Source: Coriobacteriia bacterium (GTDB taxonomy: Bacteria; Actinomycetota; Coriobacteriia; Anaerosomatales; Kmv31). From it: a stretch of 35,088 nt of DNA. Of this stretch, positions 8,601-18,638 are shown piece after piece; position 1 is the stretch's first letter, and every line of letters starts with the position of its first letter. The translations under genes were made by a program, and so were the position numbers. Under the pieces are notes generated by a model. It saw nothing but the letters and a program-made list of their open reading frames with translations, made no database searches and was not told the DNA's origin. The stretch is from the NCBI GenBank assembly GCA_014859305.1, contig JACUUM010000027.1, positions 1 through 35,088 of the forward strand, in the 5' to 3' direction.

Positions 8601-9079
8601 CGCCGCTCGCGGCTCGCGCGGAGGCCGAAGAGCGAATCGGCCGCGAGGTGCCCTTCGCCGTCATGCTCGACGGGACGCCGCTGACGGGCGCTATGGACCT
8701 CGTGTCCTGGTTCGGGGAGCGCGTGCTCGTCGTCGACTACAAGACCGGCGCCGGCGATGGTACCGGTGACCGCTCCGGCGGGGAGGCGTACCGCCTCCAG
8801 GCCGAGTGTTACGCGCTCGCGCTGCTCGAGAGCGGGGCCGGTGAGGTCGAGGTCGCCTTCGTCGCCTTGGAGCGCGGGTCGCGCATCACCTCGTCGCGGT
8901 TCCGATCCTCCGACGCGGCGCGCCTGCGCGAGCGGTTGGAGGGACTCGCCCGCGACGCACTTGGAGGGCCCTACCGGCCCAGGCCGCGCTACGACCGTCG
9001 CGTGTGCGGAGGCTGCCCCGCGCTCGGGGGCCTGTGCCCGGTCAGGCGCCCTCGGCGCCGCCCTCGCGGCGCTGCCTGA
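5693..9079 (+). CDS. addA: AddA-type helicase-nuclease (UvrD-like motor plus RecB nuclease)
   Basis: Motor and nuclease subunit of the AddAB-like complex, 1128 aa. Superfamily-1 motifs appear in order: AAGAGSGKT (near 22-31), AITFTRKAAAEL, STIHGFC, VDEFQDTN (~338), VVGDERQAIYSFRN (~362), NFRSRPP (~396), VHSAKGLEF (~691) and YVACTRGEERL (~767). An Ala/Pro/Glu-rich linker (~840-885) leads to a C-terminal nuclease with VVDYKTG (~1015). TECPYRFY (~896) and CGGCPALGGLC (~1104) supply four cysteines that look like an Fe-S clamp. I chose ATG 5693, which shares a base with the addB stop; GTG 5672 is also in frame. The 3' end overlaps convergent rlmN by 38 nt. Confidence 0.85.
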   Translation: MFRPTPAQGEAIRTLQGELFIAAGAGSGKTAVLARRFAEAVARGTPAERALAITFTRKAAAELEARIRRVLRYEHARPDAALAMGEAWVSTIHGFCSRLLRRHALEARLPPGFRVADEIETGLLREAAFEEAVSTRERDAGVGALLARFGAARLRATVPALHARLRSMGVAPDDLPLAEPPALREVLGRALAAIEAVLSAHPTPAANATQRDNAAALEAVARALREAGALAGERAAGAVIEARAACRLSRRCRATAGAIQEASEVLDELEDAARLAGIQPHRRALRGLLREFGERYSEGKRRAGVLDQDDLQEAAERLFRRRPDVAEEYARRFELIMVDEFQDTNALQVRVIEPIRRGDLCVVGDERQAIYSFRNADVEVFRQVRAGIDRTVSLDVNFRSRPPLLGFVNALFGAEELFGAGHEPLVPGGPASPTPPESAPCAEVLAVAREGWEGVSWREAEARALARRIRSLVREDGVPPGGVAVLLRALTGAAPYLAALEAEEVPALVAGGGSFASQPEALEMESLLAVAALPHDEEQFATLLLGDMIGLSGGAVLQLRELAEDRGMWAAVTAAAAGEGALPAGDRQRVRALRDAVEALRGECHRRGLGEALVRAIRILGLREALSGRGAAGERAWANVRKLVREAETFGRDETPDAGAFVERLRAWRLYGRSGQAPPPEAAEAVRIMSVHSAKGLEFPVVAVADLGRQVPSVEDLAIAVMRPGGPAWSLALPRSRTGEDGYVPMEHARMRAEEQQRRLAEEKRLLYVACTRGEERLILSGATSLDKGERDDRPIGWVRGALGLAEAVGEPGEREAGGARYVLEVVRPEDEPDAAPAREAPTHPRPSTPPVPSPPPGPAAAEAENAPEEPVENPQPEEPAAGPASLSFTALHTFTECPYRFYVERVAGLRAPGRDAGPMAFGSAAHAALETLGEQPLTDARIDAIASVHGLPSEEIPRLAAAVRAFAGSPLAARAEAEERIGREVPFAVMLDGTPLTGAMDLVSWFGERVLVVDYKTGAGDGTGDRSGGEAYRLQAECYALALLESGAGEVEVAFVALERGSRITSSRFRSSDAARLRERLEGLARDALGGPYRPRPRYDRRVCGGCPALGGLCPVRRPRRRPRGAA

Positions 9080-10082
9080 GCTGGCCGCATGCCGCGTCGA
9101 TGTCGGCTCCGCGCTCAGCGCGGATGCTCGCCTCGACCCCCGCAGCGGTCAGCGCGGAGAGGAACTCGCGCGCCCGCCGCGCGGAGCTGCGGTCGAAGCC
9201 GCATCCGTTCACCACGTTGGCGGGGATCAGGTTGACGTGCACGAGCAGTCCTCGACAGAACGCCAGGACGGCGGCGAGCTCCTCGGGCGTGTCATTGACG
9301 CCAGCCAGCAGCGCGTACTCGAGCGAGGGCCGCCGACCGGTCCGCTCGACGTACGAGACGAGGGACTCGCGCAGCGCCTCGAGCCTCACGCCGCGGACAC
9401 CGGGCATGAGGCGGTCACGCGTCTCCTGCACGGCGGAGTGCAGCGAGACCGCCAGCGTGAACTGCTCGGGCTCGCGGGCGAACCGGCGTATCGCCGGCGG
9501 CAGCCCGCACGTGGAGACGGTGATGTGACGGGCGCCGATCCCCAGCGCATCCGGCGAGTTGAGGATGCGCAGCGCCGCCAGTGTCGCCTCGTAGTTCGCG
9601 AACGGCTCTCCCTGCCCCATGGCCACCGCGTTGGCCACGCGCCGCCCGAAGTCGCGGCCGGCCATCGCCACCTGGTCGGCCATCTCGCCGGGCGAGAGGT
9701 CCCGGATGAAGCCGCCGCGGCCCGTGGCGCAGAAGGCGCAACCCATCCGGCAGCCGGCCTGCGTGGAGAAGCAGACCGTCAGTCGTTCGTCGGCGGGGAT
9801 CCCGACGCTCTCCACGGTCACGCCGTCGGCCAGCCGCCAGAGGTACTTGCGCGCCCCGTCTCTCGACACCTGCCGCTCGACGAGTCGCGGCACGCTCATC
9901 GCGAAGCGCTCGGCCAGCGCCGCGCGCAGCCCGGCGGGCAGATCCGTCATCTCGTCGAAGGATGTGGCGCCGCGCGCGTAGAGCCAGCGCAGCACCTGCG
10001 ACGCGCGGTAGCGGGGCTCACCGAGGTCCGACAGCGCCTCTGCGATCCCTCCGACGTCCATCGACTTGATGTCGGCCCTCAT
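9042..10082 (-). CDS. rlmN: Dual-specificity 23S rRNA A2503 / tRNA A37 methyltransferase RlmN
   Basis: A radical-SAM enzyme that methylates C2 of A2503 in 23S rRNA and of A37 in some tRNAs. The 346-aa protein contains the cluster motif CRMGCAFC (CxxxCxxC) and the C-terminal catalytic cysteine in GADIDAACGQL. It has VSTCGLPP and the SAM-binding AVSLHSA block. The usual MGMGEP reads MGQGEPFANYE here, a mild departure. The Cfr/RlmN split cannot be made with certainty by eye, but the N-terminus (GEPRYRASQVLRWLY) is RlmN-like. TAGTAT lies 6 nt upstream of the ATG and no clear ribosome site is seen, so a leaderless transcript is possible. Convergent overlap with addA. Confidence 0.92.
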   Translation of the reverse strand: MRADIKSMDVGGIAEALSDLGEPRYRASQVLRWLYARGATSFDEMTDLPAGLRAALAERFAMSVPRLVERQVSRDGARKYLWRLADGVTVESVGIPADERLTVCFSTQAGCRMGCAFCATGRGGFIRDLSPGEMADQVAMAGRDFGRRVANAVAMGQGEPFANYEATLAALRILNSPDALGIGARHITVSTCGLPPAIRRFAREPEQFTLAVSLHSAVQETRDRLMPGVRGVRLEALRESLVSYVERTGRRPSLEYALLAGVNDTPEELAAVLAFCRGLLVHVNLIPANVVNGCGFDRSSARRAREFLSALTAAGVEASIRAERGADIDAACGQLRQRREGGAEGA

Positions 10083-10152
10083 GCGTCCATACTACGCGCT
10101 CGTTCGTCGCCGACAGCCGCCTTCCCGGACCGCCGCCGGGACGCCCGGGCCC

Positions 10153-10650
10153 CTACTCGCCTTCTCTCACGTCGCGGTACTCGTCGCGGTGCGCCTTCTC
10201 GAAGCCGCCCACCGAACGGAAGTAGTGGGCGATCGCCGGGAGACCCTCCGCTTCCGCGACGTCGGCGAAGGCGGGGTACATGTCGGTCGTCTCGTAGTCC
10301 TCGCCCTCGATGGCCGTCTCGAGGTTCTCCCTCGTCCGGCCGAAGGCGCTCATGTAGGCCAGGTGTCCGAGGGCGTGGGCCGTCTCCTCGGCCGCCGCCC
10401 GGTCGAACGCCGCCGCCGCAGCTTCGGAACCTTCCAGCCGGGCGATGCGCGAGAACAGCGTGTAGCGCCTGTTCGCCTGCGACTCGCCGGCGAAGGCGGC
10501 CTTGAGGTTCTCGAGCGTCCTGGTGCCCGCGAGGTCACCGGGCCCCCTGTACGCCACGAACGTGGTCTTGGGCGACCCGCAGACCGGGCAATGGTCGGGC
10601 GCGGGACCGACGTGGAAGTACCCGCAGGCCTTGCAGCGGTAGGTCTCCAT
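10153..10650 (-). CDS. Reverse rubrerythrin (N-terminal rubredoxin plus ferritin-like diiron)
   Basis: A peroxide- or oxygen-reducing protein of anaerobes. The 165-aa protein has the rubredoxin-type knuckles CKACG and CPVCG at residues about 6-25, followed by a ferritin-like four-helix domain with ExxH-type ligands (GESQANRRY, AAEETAHALGHL, FEKAHRDEY). Rubredoxin-first is the 'reverse rubrerythrin' order. The start is ATG 10650, with AAGGAG 8 nt upstream; the longer open frame upstream lies under the divergent cytochrome gene and is not expected to be coding. It protects Fe-S and haem proteins, which fits the neighbouring redox genes. Confidence 0.9.
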   Translation of the reverse strand: METYRCKACGYFHVGPAPDHCPVCGSPKTTFVAYRGPGDLAGTRTLENLKAAFAGESQANRRYTLFSRIARLEGSEAAAAAFDRAAAEETAHALGHLAYMSAFGRTRENLETAIEGEDYETTDMYPAFADVAEAEGLPAIAHYFRSVGGFEKAHRDEYRDVREGE

Positions 10651-10723
10651 GGACGCAGCTCCTTCCGTTTCCGCTCCGGAATCTTCAGTATGTATATCCA
10701 AATGCTGGGGGCGGGAGGCCGTG

Positions 10724-12130
10724 ATGCGAGCACGAACACATGCGCGCCGCGGGAATCCGCGCTCCCGCCAGCGCGCCGCCGGCGCCACGCTGCTCCTGGC
10801 GCTCGCGATGGCCTTCCTCGGCCCGCCCGCCGCCTCGGCGCTCCAGAAGGTCTCGGCGTCCAGGTTCGCGCCCTCGGGGAGCTGCGACTGCCACTCGGAG
10901 CTCCTCGGCGCGTGGCAGGGGTCCATGCACGCTCAGGCGCTCTCGGACCCGATCTATCTGGCGAAGCTCGGCGAGGCGAACAAGGCCACCGACGGCCGAC
11001 TCGGCCCGTTCTGCGAGGCGTGCCACGGCCCGGTGGCCGCGATGGCCGATATGACCGGCAAAGACGGCAAGAAGCGCAACGCCCAGGCCCGAGAGGGGGT
11101 GGGCTGCGACTTCTGTCACCAGGTGACGGGGACGAGGAAGCCGGTCGCGAACTCATCTTGGGTCGTCAAGCCCGACGACGCGAAGCGCGCCGCGCTCAAA
11201 GACGCCGTCTCCCCGGCCCATCGGACGGCGTACTCCGCCTTCCACCGAAGCGCGGAGTTCTGCGGCACGTGCCACGACGTCAACCATCCTGAGAACGGTC
11301 TGGCGCTGGAGGCCACGTACACGGAATGGAAGGAGAGCCCCTACGCGGAGCGCGGGGTCGTGTGCCAGGACTGCCACATGACCCCCGGTCCCGGCGTCAC
11401 CAGGCCGAACGCCGGCCACGTCGCGTCCTTCGGCGTCGAGCGCGACCACGTCCGGACGATGACGTTCGTGGGCGCGAACGCCGCGCTCGGCCCGAAGGGC
11501 CTGGCCGAGGAGCGCCTTCGAGCCGCGGCCGAGCTGACGCTGGCGGCCGACGACGTCGTACGACCGGGCTCGCTGCTGAGCGTCGGGGTCACCCTATCCA
11601 ACGTCGGCGCCGGCCACTACCTGCCCACGGGGGTCACCGGGCTGCGGAGGATGTGGCTGGAGGTCGTGGCCGAGGACGCCCGCGGCCGTGAGGTGCTGCG
11701 CGGAACGCGCGTCTTCGGCACCGAGTTCGCCGACGCGCGAGGGGTGCGCCCGGTCGAGATGTGGGAGGCCGCGAGCATCGCGAGCGACGACCGGGTCCCT
11801 CCCGGCGGCTTCAGGACCCAGGACTACGAGGCGCCGATGCCGGGTGCCCCTCCGGTCACGGTGACGGCGCGGCTGTACTACCGCGGCGTTCCCGAGGAGC
11901 TCGCGGACAAGGCCGGCGTCGAGGTCCCCGTCACGCGGATGGCCGAGGCCAGCCTGGTCGTGTACGGGTCCGAGGAGCAGAGAGCCGCCTCTTCGGGAGG
12001 CCGGGCCCGCCGGCGTGAGCGAGCGGCGTGGACGCTGCCGATGGTCACGTTGCTCGGTGTGCTGACCATGCTCACCGCGATCGGCCTGGCGTTCTCGGTC
12101 GCCGGGAGGCGCGGGGACGACGGCGGGTAG
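10724..12130 (+). CDS. Multiheme cytochrome c, membrane-anchored, extracytoplasmic
   Basis: An exported electron-transfer protein of 468 aa. A signal peptide (twin-Arg-like basic start, hydrophobic LLLALAMAFLGPP, ASA cleavage near residue 39) precedes the haem region. Four CXXCH motifs are present: CEACH (97), CDFCH (128), CGTCH (180) and CQDCH (214). The position of a first haem motif instead reads C54-D-C-H57, only one residue between the cysteines. A beta-sandwich-like region (~280-420) follows, then a C-terminal transmembrane helix (~440-460) with a short Gly/Asp tail. The start is ATG 10724 after GGGAGG. The layout resembles cytochrome c554/nitrite-reductase-related electron carriers, but the physiological partner is unknown. 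It ends 2 nt from the convergent protease gene. Confidence 0.85.
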   Translation: MRARTHARRGNPRSRQRAAGATLLLALAMAFLGPPAASALQKVSASRFAPSGSCDCHSELLGAWQGSMHAQALSDPIYLAKLGEANKATDGRLGPFCEACHGPVAAMADMTGKDGKKRNAQAREGVGCDFCHQVTGTRKPVANSSWVVKPDDAKRAALKDAVSPAHRTAYSAFHRSAEFCGTCHDVNHPENGLALEATYTEWKESPYAERGVVCQDCHMTPGPGVTRPNAGHVASFGVERDHVRTMTFVGANAALGPKGLAEERLRAAAELTLAADDVVRPGSLLSVGVTLSNVGAGHYLPTGVTGLRRMWLEVVAEDARGREVLRGTRVFGTEFADARGVRPVEMWEAASIASDDRVPPGGFRTQDYEAPMPGAPPVTVTARLYYRGVPEELADKAGVEVPVTRMAEASLVVYGSEEQRAASSGGRARRRERAAWTLPMVTLLGVLTMLTAIGLAFSVAGRRGDDGG

Positions 12131-12150
12131 GGCTAGCGCTTGCCGCCGTC
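12119..12150. terminator. GC hairpin straddling convergent stop codons
   Basis: An 8-bp perfect inverted repeat (GACGGCGG / CCGCCGTC) encloses a 16-nt loop that holds the stop codons of both the cytochrome and the HtrA gene. It may act as a bidirectional transcription barrier. There is no T-run on either side, so it is not a classical intrinsic terminator. Confidence 0.3.
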
Positions 12151-13449
12151 GGCGGGCTTGACGCCTACCGTCATCTCCAGGGTGGTCTGGGAGCCGCCGC
12201 GGTAGACCCGCAGCTGGACCTTCTCGCCGATCCCGCGGCGGCGCACCTCGAGCATGAGGTCGTCCATCGTGCGGACCTTCGTCCCGTCGATGCCCACGAT
12301 CAGATCGCCGGGCTTCACCCCTGCCTTCTCGGCGGCGGTGCCCTTCTGGATCTCCACCACGAGCGCCCCTTCGCTGACGGGGAGACTCTCCTCCCTCGCG
12401 ATGAGCGGGTCCACGCTCTGTCCCACGATACCGAGGAACGGGTGGGAGACGCGGCCGTCGGCGATGAGCTGGTCGGCCACGCGTATCGCCGACCCCGCGG
12501 GGATCGCGAACCCGATCCCGCCCGAGGCGCCGTTCTCGGAGTAGATGGCGGTGTTGATGCCCACGAGGCGCCCGGAGCGGTCGACGAGGGCGCCGCCCGA
12601 GTTGCCGGGGTTGATCGCAGCGTCGGTCTGGATGACGTCCACGAGCGGGTAGGCGTCGTCGTTCCCGTTGAACGAATCGGGCAGCGACCTGCCGATCGCC
12701 GAGATCACGCCCGAGGTCACCGAGTGGGACAGGCCGAAGGGGGAGCCGATGGCGATCACGAGCTCGCCGACGTGCACCTCGTCGGGATCGGCCACCTCGA
12801 TGACGGGAAGCTCGGCGTCGACCTGCACGACGGCGACGTCCGTGTCCGGATCCGCGCCGACCAGCTTGCCCTTGTGCCGCTCGCGGTCCATGCCCTTCAC
12901 GATGATCGAGTTCGCGTTCTCCACGACGTGGTTGTTCGTCAGGATGTACGTGCCCCCGCCGCCGGTGCGGCGGAAGGCCACGCCCGAGCCGTTGCCGACG
13001 ATGGGCACCCCGGGATGGCCTCCGGGCATGTCCTCCTCGTCCTCGCCGCGCGCCCCGTCGGGCGAGCCGGAGACGTCGATGTTGACGACGCTGGGCAACG
13101 CTTGGGCCGCCGCGGCGGCGACCGGTTCGCTCCCGTCGACGGGAAGGGCGCGCCCGCCCTGCGCGGCCATCTGTGGCCTGACCCGGTTGGCGGCGAACAG
13201 CCCGCCGGCGAAGCCGGCCGCCCCTCCCGCCAACGAGCCCGCCAGCAGCGCCACGGCGAGCGCGACCATCGCCGCGGCTCCGGCGCCGAGACGTCGCGAT
13301 GCCGGCGCGGCCTCGGGTTCAGAAGTGACGACCGGGCGCCCGTAGGAGGGCGACGGATGCTGGTGCGGCCGCGCTACCGGGTACGGTTCCGTGCGCCCCC
13401 CGCCCGGCCCGTCCTCGCCCGGCCGGTCGAAGCCGGCGTCGTCGCCCAC
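12133..13449 (-). CDS. HtrA/DegP-type serine protease with PDZ domain
   Basis: Extracytoplasmic quality-control protease. From GTG 13449 the protein is 438 aa: a Pro/Gly-rich cytoplasmic N-terminus (1-55), one transmembrane anchor (~56-81), a trypsin-like domain with triad His174 (TNNHVV), Asp204 (PDTDVAVV) and Ser284 (PGNSGG), and one PDZ domain (~350-430, with GDLIVGIDGTKV). This is the actinobacterial HtrA/PepD layout. The GTG is preceded by GAGGGGAG at about 6 nt. A longer frame begins at 13518 but lacks a ribosome site and encodes an unconserved Cys/Arg-rich leader. The N-terminal cytoplasmic tail is family-variable. Confidence 0.92.
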   Translation of the reverse strand: MGDDAGFDRPGEDGPGGGRTEPYPVARPHQHPSPSYGRPVVTSEPEAAPASRRLGAGAAAMVALAVALLAGSLAGGAAGFAGGLFAANRVRPQMAAQGGRALPVDGSEPVAAAAAQALPSVVNIDVSGSPDGARGEDEEDMPGGHPGVPIVGNGSGVAFRRTGGGGTYILTNNHVVENANSIIVKGMDRERHKGKLVGADPDTDVAVVQVDAELPVIEVADPDEVHVGELVIAIGSPFGLSHSVTSGVISAIGRSLPDSFNGNDDAYPLVDVIQTDAAINPGNSGGALVDRSGRLVGINTAIYSENGASGGIGFAIPAGSAIRVADQLIADGRVSHPFLGIVGQSVDPLIAREESLPVSEGALVVEIQKGTAAEKAGVKPGDLIVGIDGTKVRTMDDLMLEVRRRGIGEKVQLRVYRGGSQTTLEMTVGVKPADGGKR

Positions 13450-13580
13450 GTCTCGCTCCCCTCGTCGACACGCGCGGCAAGGCCGCGCCTCGCGTTCTTT
13501 CCCTTCTGGCGGGTCCATCCATCATCGAGACGCCGGTCGGCGAGGAGTCCGAGGAGCGACTGGGGTCCCTACCGGGGCGG

Positions 13581-13610
13581 TTGTCCGAGCCGTGGACGCT
13601 CCTCTAGACT
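13581..13610 (+). promoter_or_regulatory. Probable sigma-70 promoter for the 13646 gene and ddl
   Basis: TTGTCC (13581-13586), an 18-bp spacer and TAGACT (13605-13610) match -35/-10 consensus at 4/6 and 4/6. The predicted transcription start would be near 13617, leaving a short purine-rich leader before ATG 13646. Confidence 0.4.
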
Positions 13611-13645
13611 CGGCGGGGGTAGGAACGGAGGGGGGGAAGGCGGGC

Positions 13646-14175
<530 letters not shown>

Positions 14176-14185
<10 letters not shown>

Positions 14186-15147
14186 CGGCCCCGCGCGCCA
14201 AGGCCGGGGAGCCGCTGCCGCGCACCCGCGTGGCCGTCCTCATGGGCGGCCGCTCGGCCGAGCGCGAGGTCTCGCTCAAGACCGGCGCGCAGGTGTCCTC
14301 TGCCCTGCGCGAGCGCGGGCACGACGTCGCGGAGGTGGACGCGCGCCGCATCACCTTCATCCGCGAGCTGCAGGACCTCGCGCCCGAGGTCGTCTTCGTC
14401 TGCCTCCACGGTCGCTACGGCGAGGACGGCACGGTGCAGGGGCTCCTGGAGCTGCTCGATATGCCCTACGTGGGCTCGGGCGTGCTGGCCAGCGCGATGG
14501 CGATGGACAAGGTGACCTCGAAGGCCATCTACGAACACGCCGGCATCCCAACGCCTGACTGGGTAGCCCTTCGCCGAGGAGACCCTCTCGACCACGCTGC
14601 GGTGGTCGACGTGCTGGGGGAGCGGCTGGTGGTCAAGCCCGCGAACGAGGGCTCCGCGATCGGGGTCACGATCGTGCAACAGGCCTCGGAGCTGCCCGGC
14701 GCCCTCGAGGAGGCGTTCAGCCACTGCCGCCTGGCGCTGGTGGAGCGATACGTGGCCGGCGCGGAAGTGACCGTGGGCGTGCTGGGCAACGACGAGCCCT
14801 TCGCGCTGCCCACGCTGCAGATCGTGCCGGAGCACGACTTCTACGACTACGAGGCCAAGTACGTACCGGGGATGAGCCGGCACCTCATCCCCGCCGACAT
14901 CGAGGAGCACGCGCAGCGCGACTGCGAGAGGCTCGCCCTGGAGGCGCACGCCGCGTTGCGGTGCCGGGGCGTCTCGCGCACGGACCTCATCGTGGCCGAG
15001 GACGGTCGGGCCTACGCGCTCGAGACGAACACCATCCCCGGCATGACGGAGACCAGCCTCCTGCCGGAGGCCGCACGCGCCGTCGGCATCTCGTTCCCGG
15101 ACCTGTGCGAGCTGCTTGTGCGGCTCGCGCTGGAGCCGCGCGGGTAG
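14176..15147 (+). CDS. ddl: D-alanine--D-alanine ligase
   Basis: An ATP-grasp enzyme that joins two D-Ala for peptidoglycan precursors. The 323-aa protein has GGRSAERE (24-31), HGRYGEDG (78-85), the substrate-lid region around MAMDKVTSK, ATP-binding VVKPANEGSAIGV, and the metal-binding ETNTIPGMTETSL near the end (usual form EVNTxPGxT). Length is typical. ATG 14176 overlaps the preceding stop; GTG 14182 is an alternative. It is convergent with the P-type ATPase, with about 55 GC-rich bases between stops and no clear terminator. Confidence 0.95.
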
Positions 15148-15203
15148 CGGACGCGCGCCGCGCGCCGCGCCGATCCGCACTCGCGACCGCGCCGGCGTCT
15201 CGC

Positions 15204-17972
<2,769 letters not shown>

Positions 17973-17990
17973 CGCTTCTCTCCTCCAACG

Positions 17991-18025
17991 ACAAAGACCC
18001 TCGGCGGATGTTTCCACCGAAGGTC
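17991..18025 (-). terminator. Expression-platform hairpin of the Mn2+ riboswitch
   Basis: On the minus strand a 12-bp stem (GACCTTCGGTGG with CCGCCGAGGGTC, two wobbles, 6-nt loop) is followed by TTTGT and then the ribosome site of the ATPase gene. The 5' arm contains the bases (CCTTCG) that also form the 3' side of the aptamer's P1 helix, so the two structures exclude each other. This is the expected form of a riboswitch-controlled terminator: ligand binding would favour P1 and read-through. The U-run is short, so control of translation is also possible. Confidence 0.7.
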
Positions 18026-18133
18026 TCGCGGTCACCGGATGACGGTGAGGGCAGGGCCGGGGCGGGTCGCTCGTGCCGCCGCCCGGGATGTCGGCCTGCC
18101 GCCCGCCGCTCGCGGGCGCTACTCCCCTTCGCC
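18018..18133 (-). promoter_or_regulatory. yybP-ykoY manganese riboswitch
   Basis: The minus-strand leader of the P-type ATPase gene carries the hallmarks of the yybP-ykoY aptamer. The 5' block GGCGAAGGGGAGTAGC and the 3' block GCGAGACCTTCG pair through CGAAGG/CCTTCG (P1). Between them are a GC helix, an internal GGCCGACAT segment and a CGAGCGACC segment at the expected places. From memory the family core reads AAAGGGGAGUAGC ... GCAAGACCUUU. Known members sense Mn2+ and turn on exporters. It overlaps the terminator-like hairpin downstream. Confidence 0.85.
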
Positions 18134-18197
18134 GGAAGAGCCTACCACAACGCTTCGAACCGCACCCGCATCGTGCTATGGAAGTAGTACGCCGAGG

Positions 18198-18230
18198 TTG
18201 CAAGAAGCGGTCGCCTTAGCCTATGCTAAG
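18198..18230 (+). promoter_or_regulatory. feo promoter with DtxR/IdeR-like operator
   Basis: TTGCAA (18198-18203), an 18-bp spacer and TATGCT (18222-18227) form a plausible -35/-10 pair. A perfect inverted repeat CTTAGC-N4-GCTAAG (18215-18230) covers the -10. TTAGc/gCTAA half-sites resemble iron-regulator boxes of the DtxR/IdeR family, and the position suits repression of feoAB when iron is plentiful. The repeat is seen directly; the regulator's identity is inferred. Confidence 0.55.
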
Positions 18231-18281
18231 TCGCGGCGGAAGCAGGCACCTGCGGAAGGGCACGGCCGAAGGGATCGCGAG

Positions 18282-18638
18282 ATGGCGAGACGCAAGAGGC
18301 ACCGCCGCGGGGCACGCGGCGGAGGCGGCTACGGTGCGGGTGGCGTGCACCGCCACGGCGGGTCCGGCGGAGGCGGCGCCGGCGAGGGTGCGCCGATGAC
18401 ACTCGACGCTGCCTGCCGAGGGGAGCGGCTGGTCGTCGAGTCCGTGCGGGACGAGGCCGCGCGCGTGCACGCCATCCGCTTCGGCATGTGCGCGGGCGCG
18501 GAGCTCACCTGCCTCACGCGCATCCCCGGCGGCCCCGTGGTCGTGATGTGCGGCCGTCAGGAGATCGCAGTCGGGCGCAAGCTCGCGCGGTGCATCCACG
18601 TCAGCCGCTGCGCCGCGAGGGCGGGGGAGGTGACGTAG
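18282..18638 (+). CDS. feoA: Ferrous iron transport protein FeoA (SH3-like), with Arg/Gly/His-rich extension
   Basis: A small cytoplasmic partner of FeoB. The conserved domain spans TLDAACRGERLVVESV to HVSRC, with RFGMCAGAELTCL, GPVVVMCGRQEIAVGRKLA and IHV in the standard FeoA order. From ATG 18396 (GAGGG upstream) the protein would be 80 aa, the usual family length. ATG 18282 adds 38 residues that are almost entirely Arg, Gly and His. I keep the long form because the frame is open and the promoter lies just upstream, but the short form may be the real product. feoB starts immediately after the stop. Confidence 0.85.
   Translation: MARRKRHRRGARGGGGYGAGGVHRHGGSGGGGAGEGAPMTLDAACRGERLVVESVRDEAARVHAIRFGMCAGAELTCLTRIPGGPVVVMCGRQEIAVGRKLARCIHVSRCAARAGEVT

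Noticed and set aside
10683-10700. AT-rich island between rubrerythrin and cytochrome as a divergent promoter.
   Set aside because: TATACA/TATGTA hexamers are present but no -35 on either strand; too weak to list as a feature.
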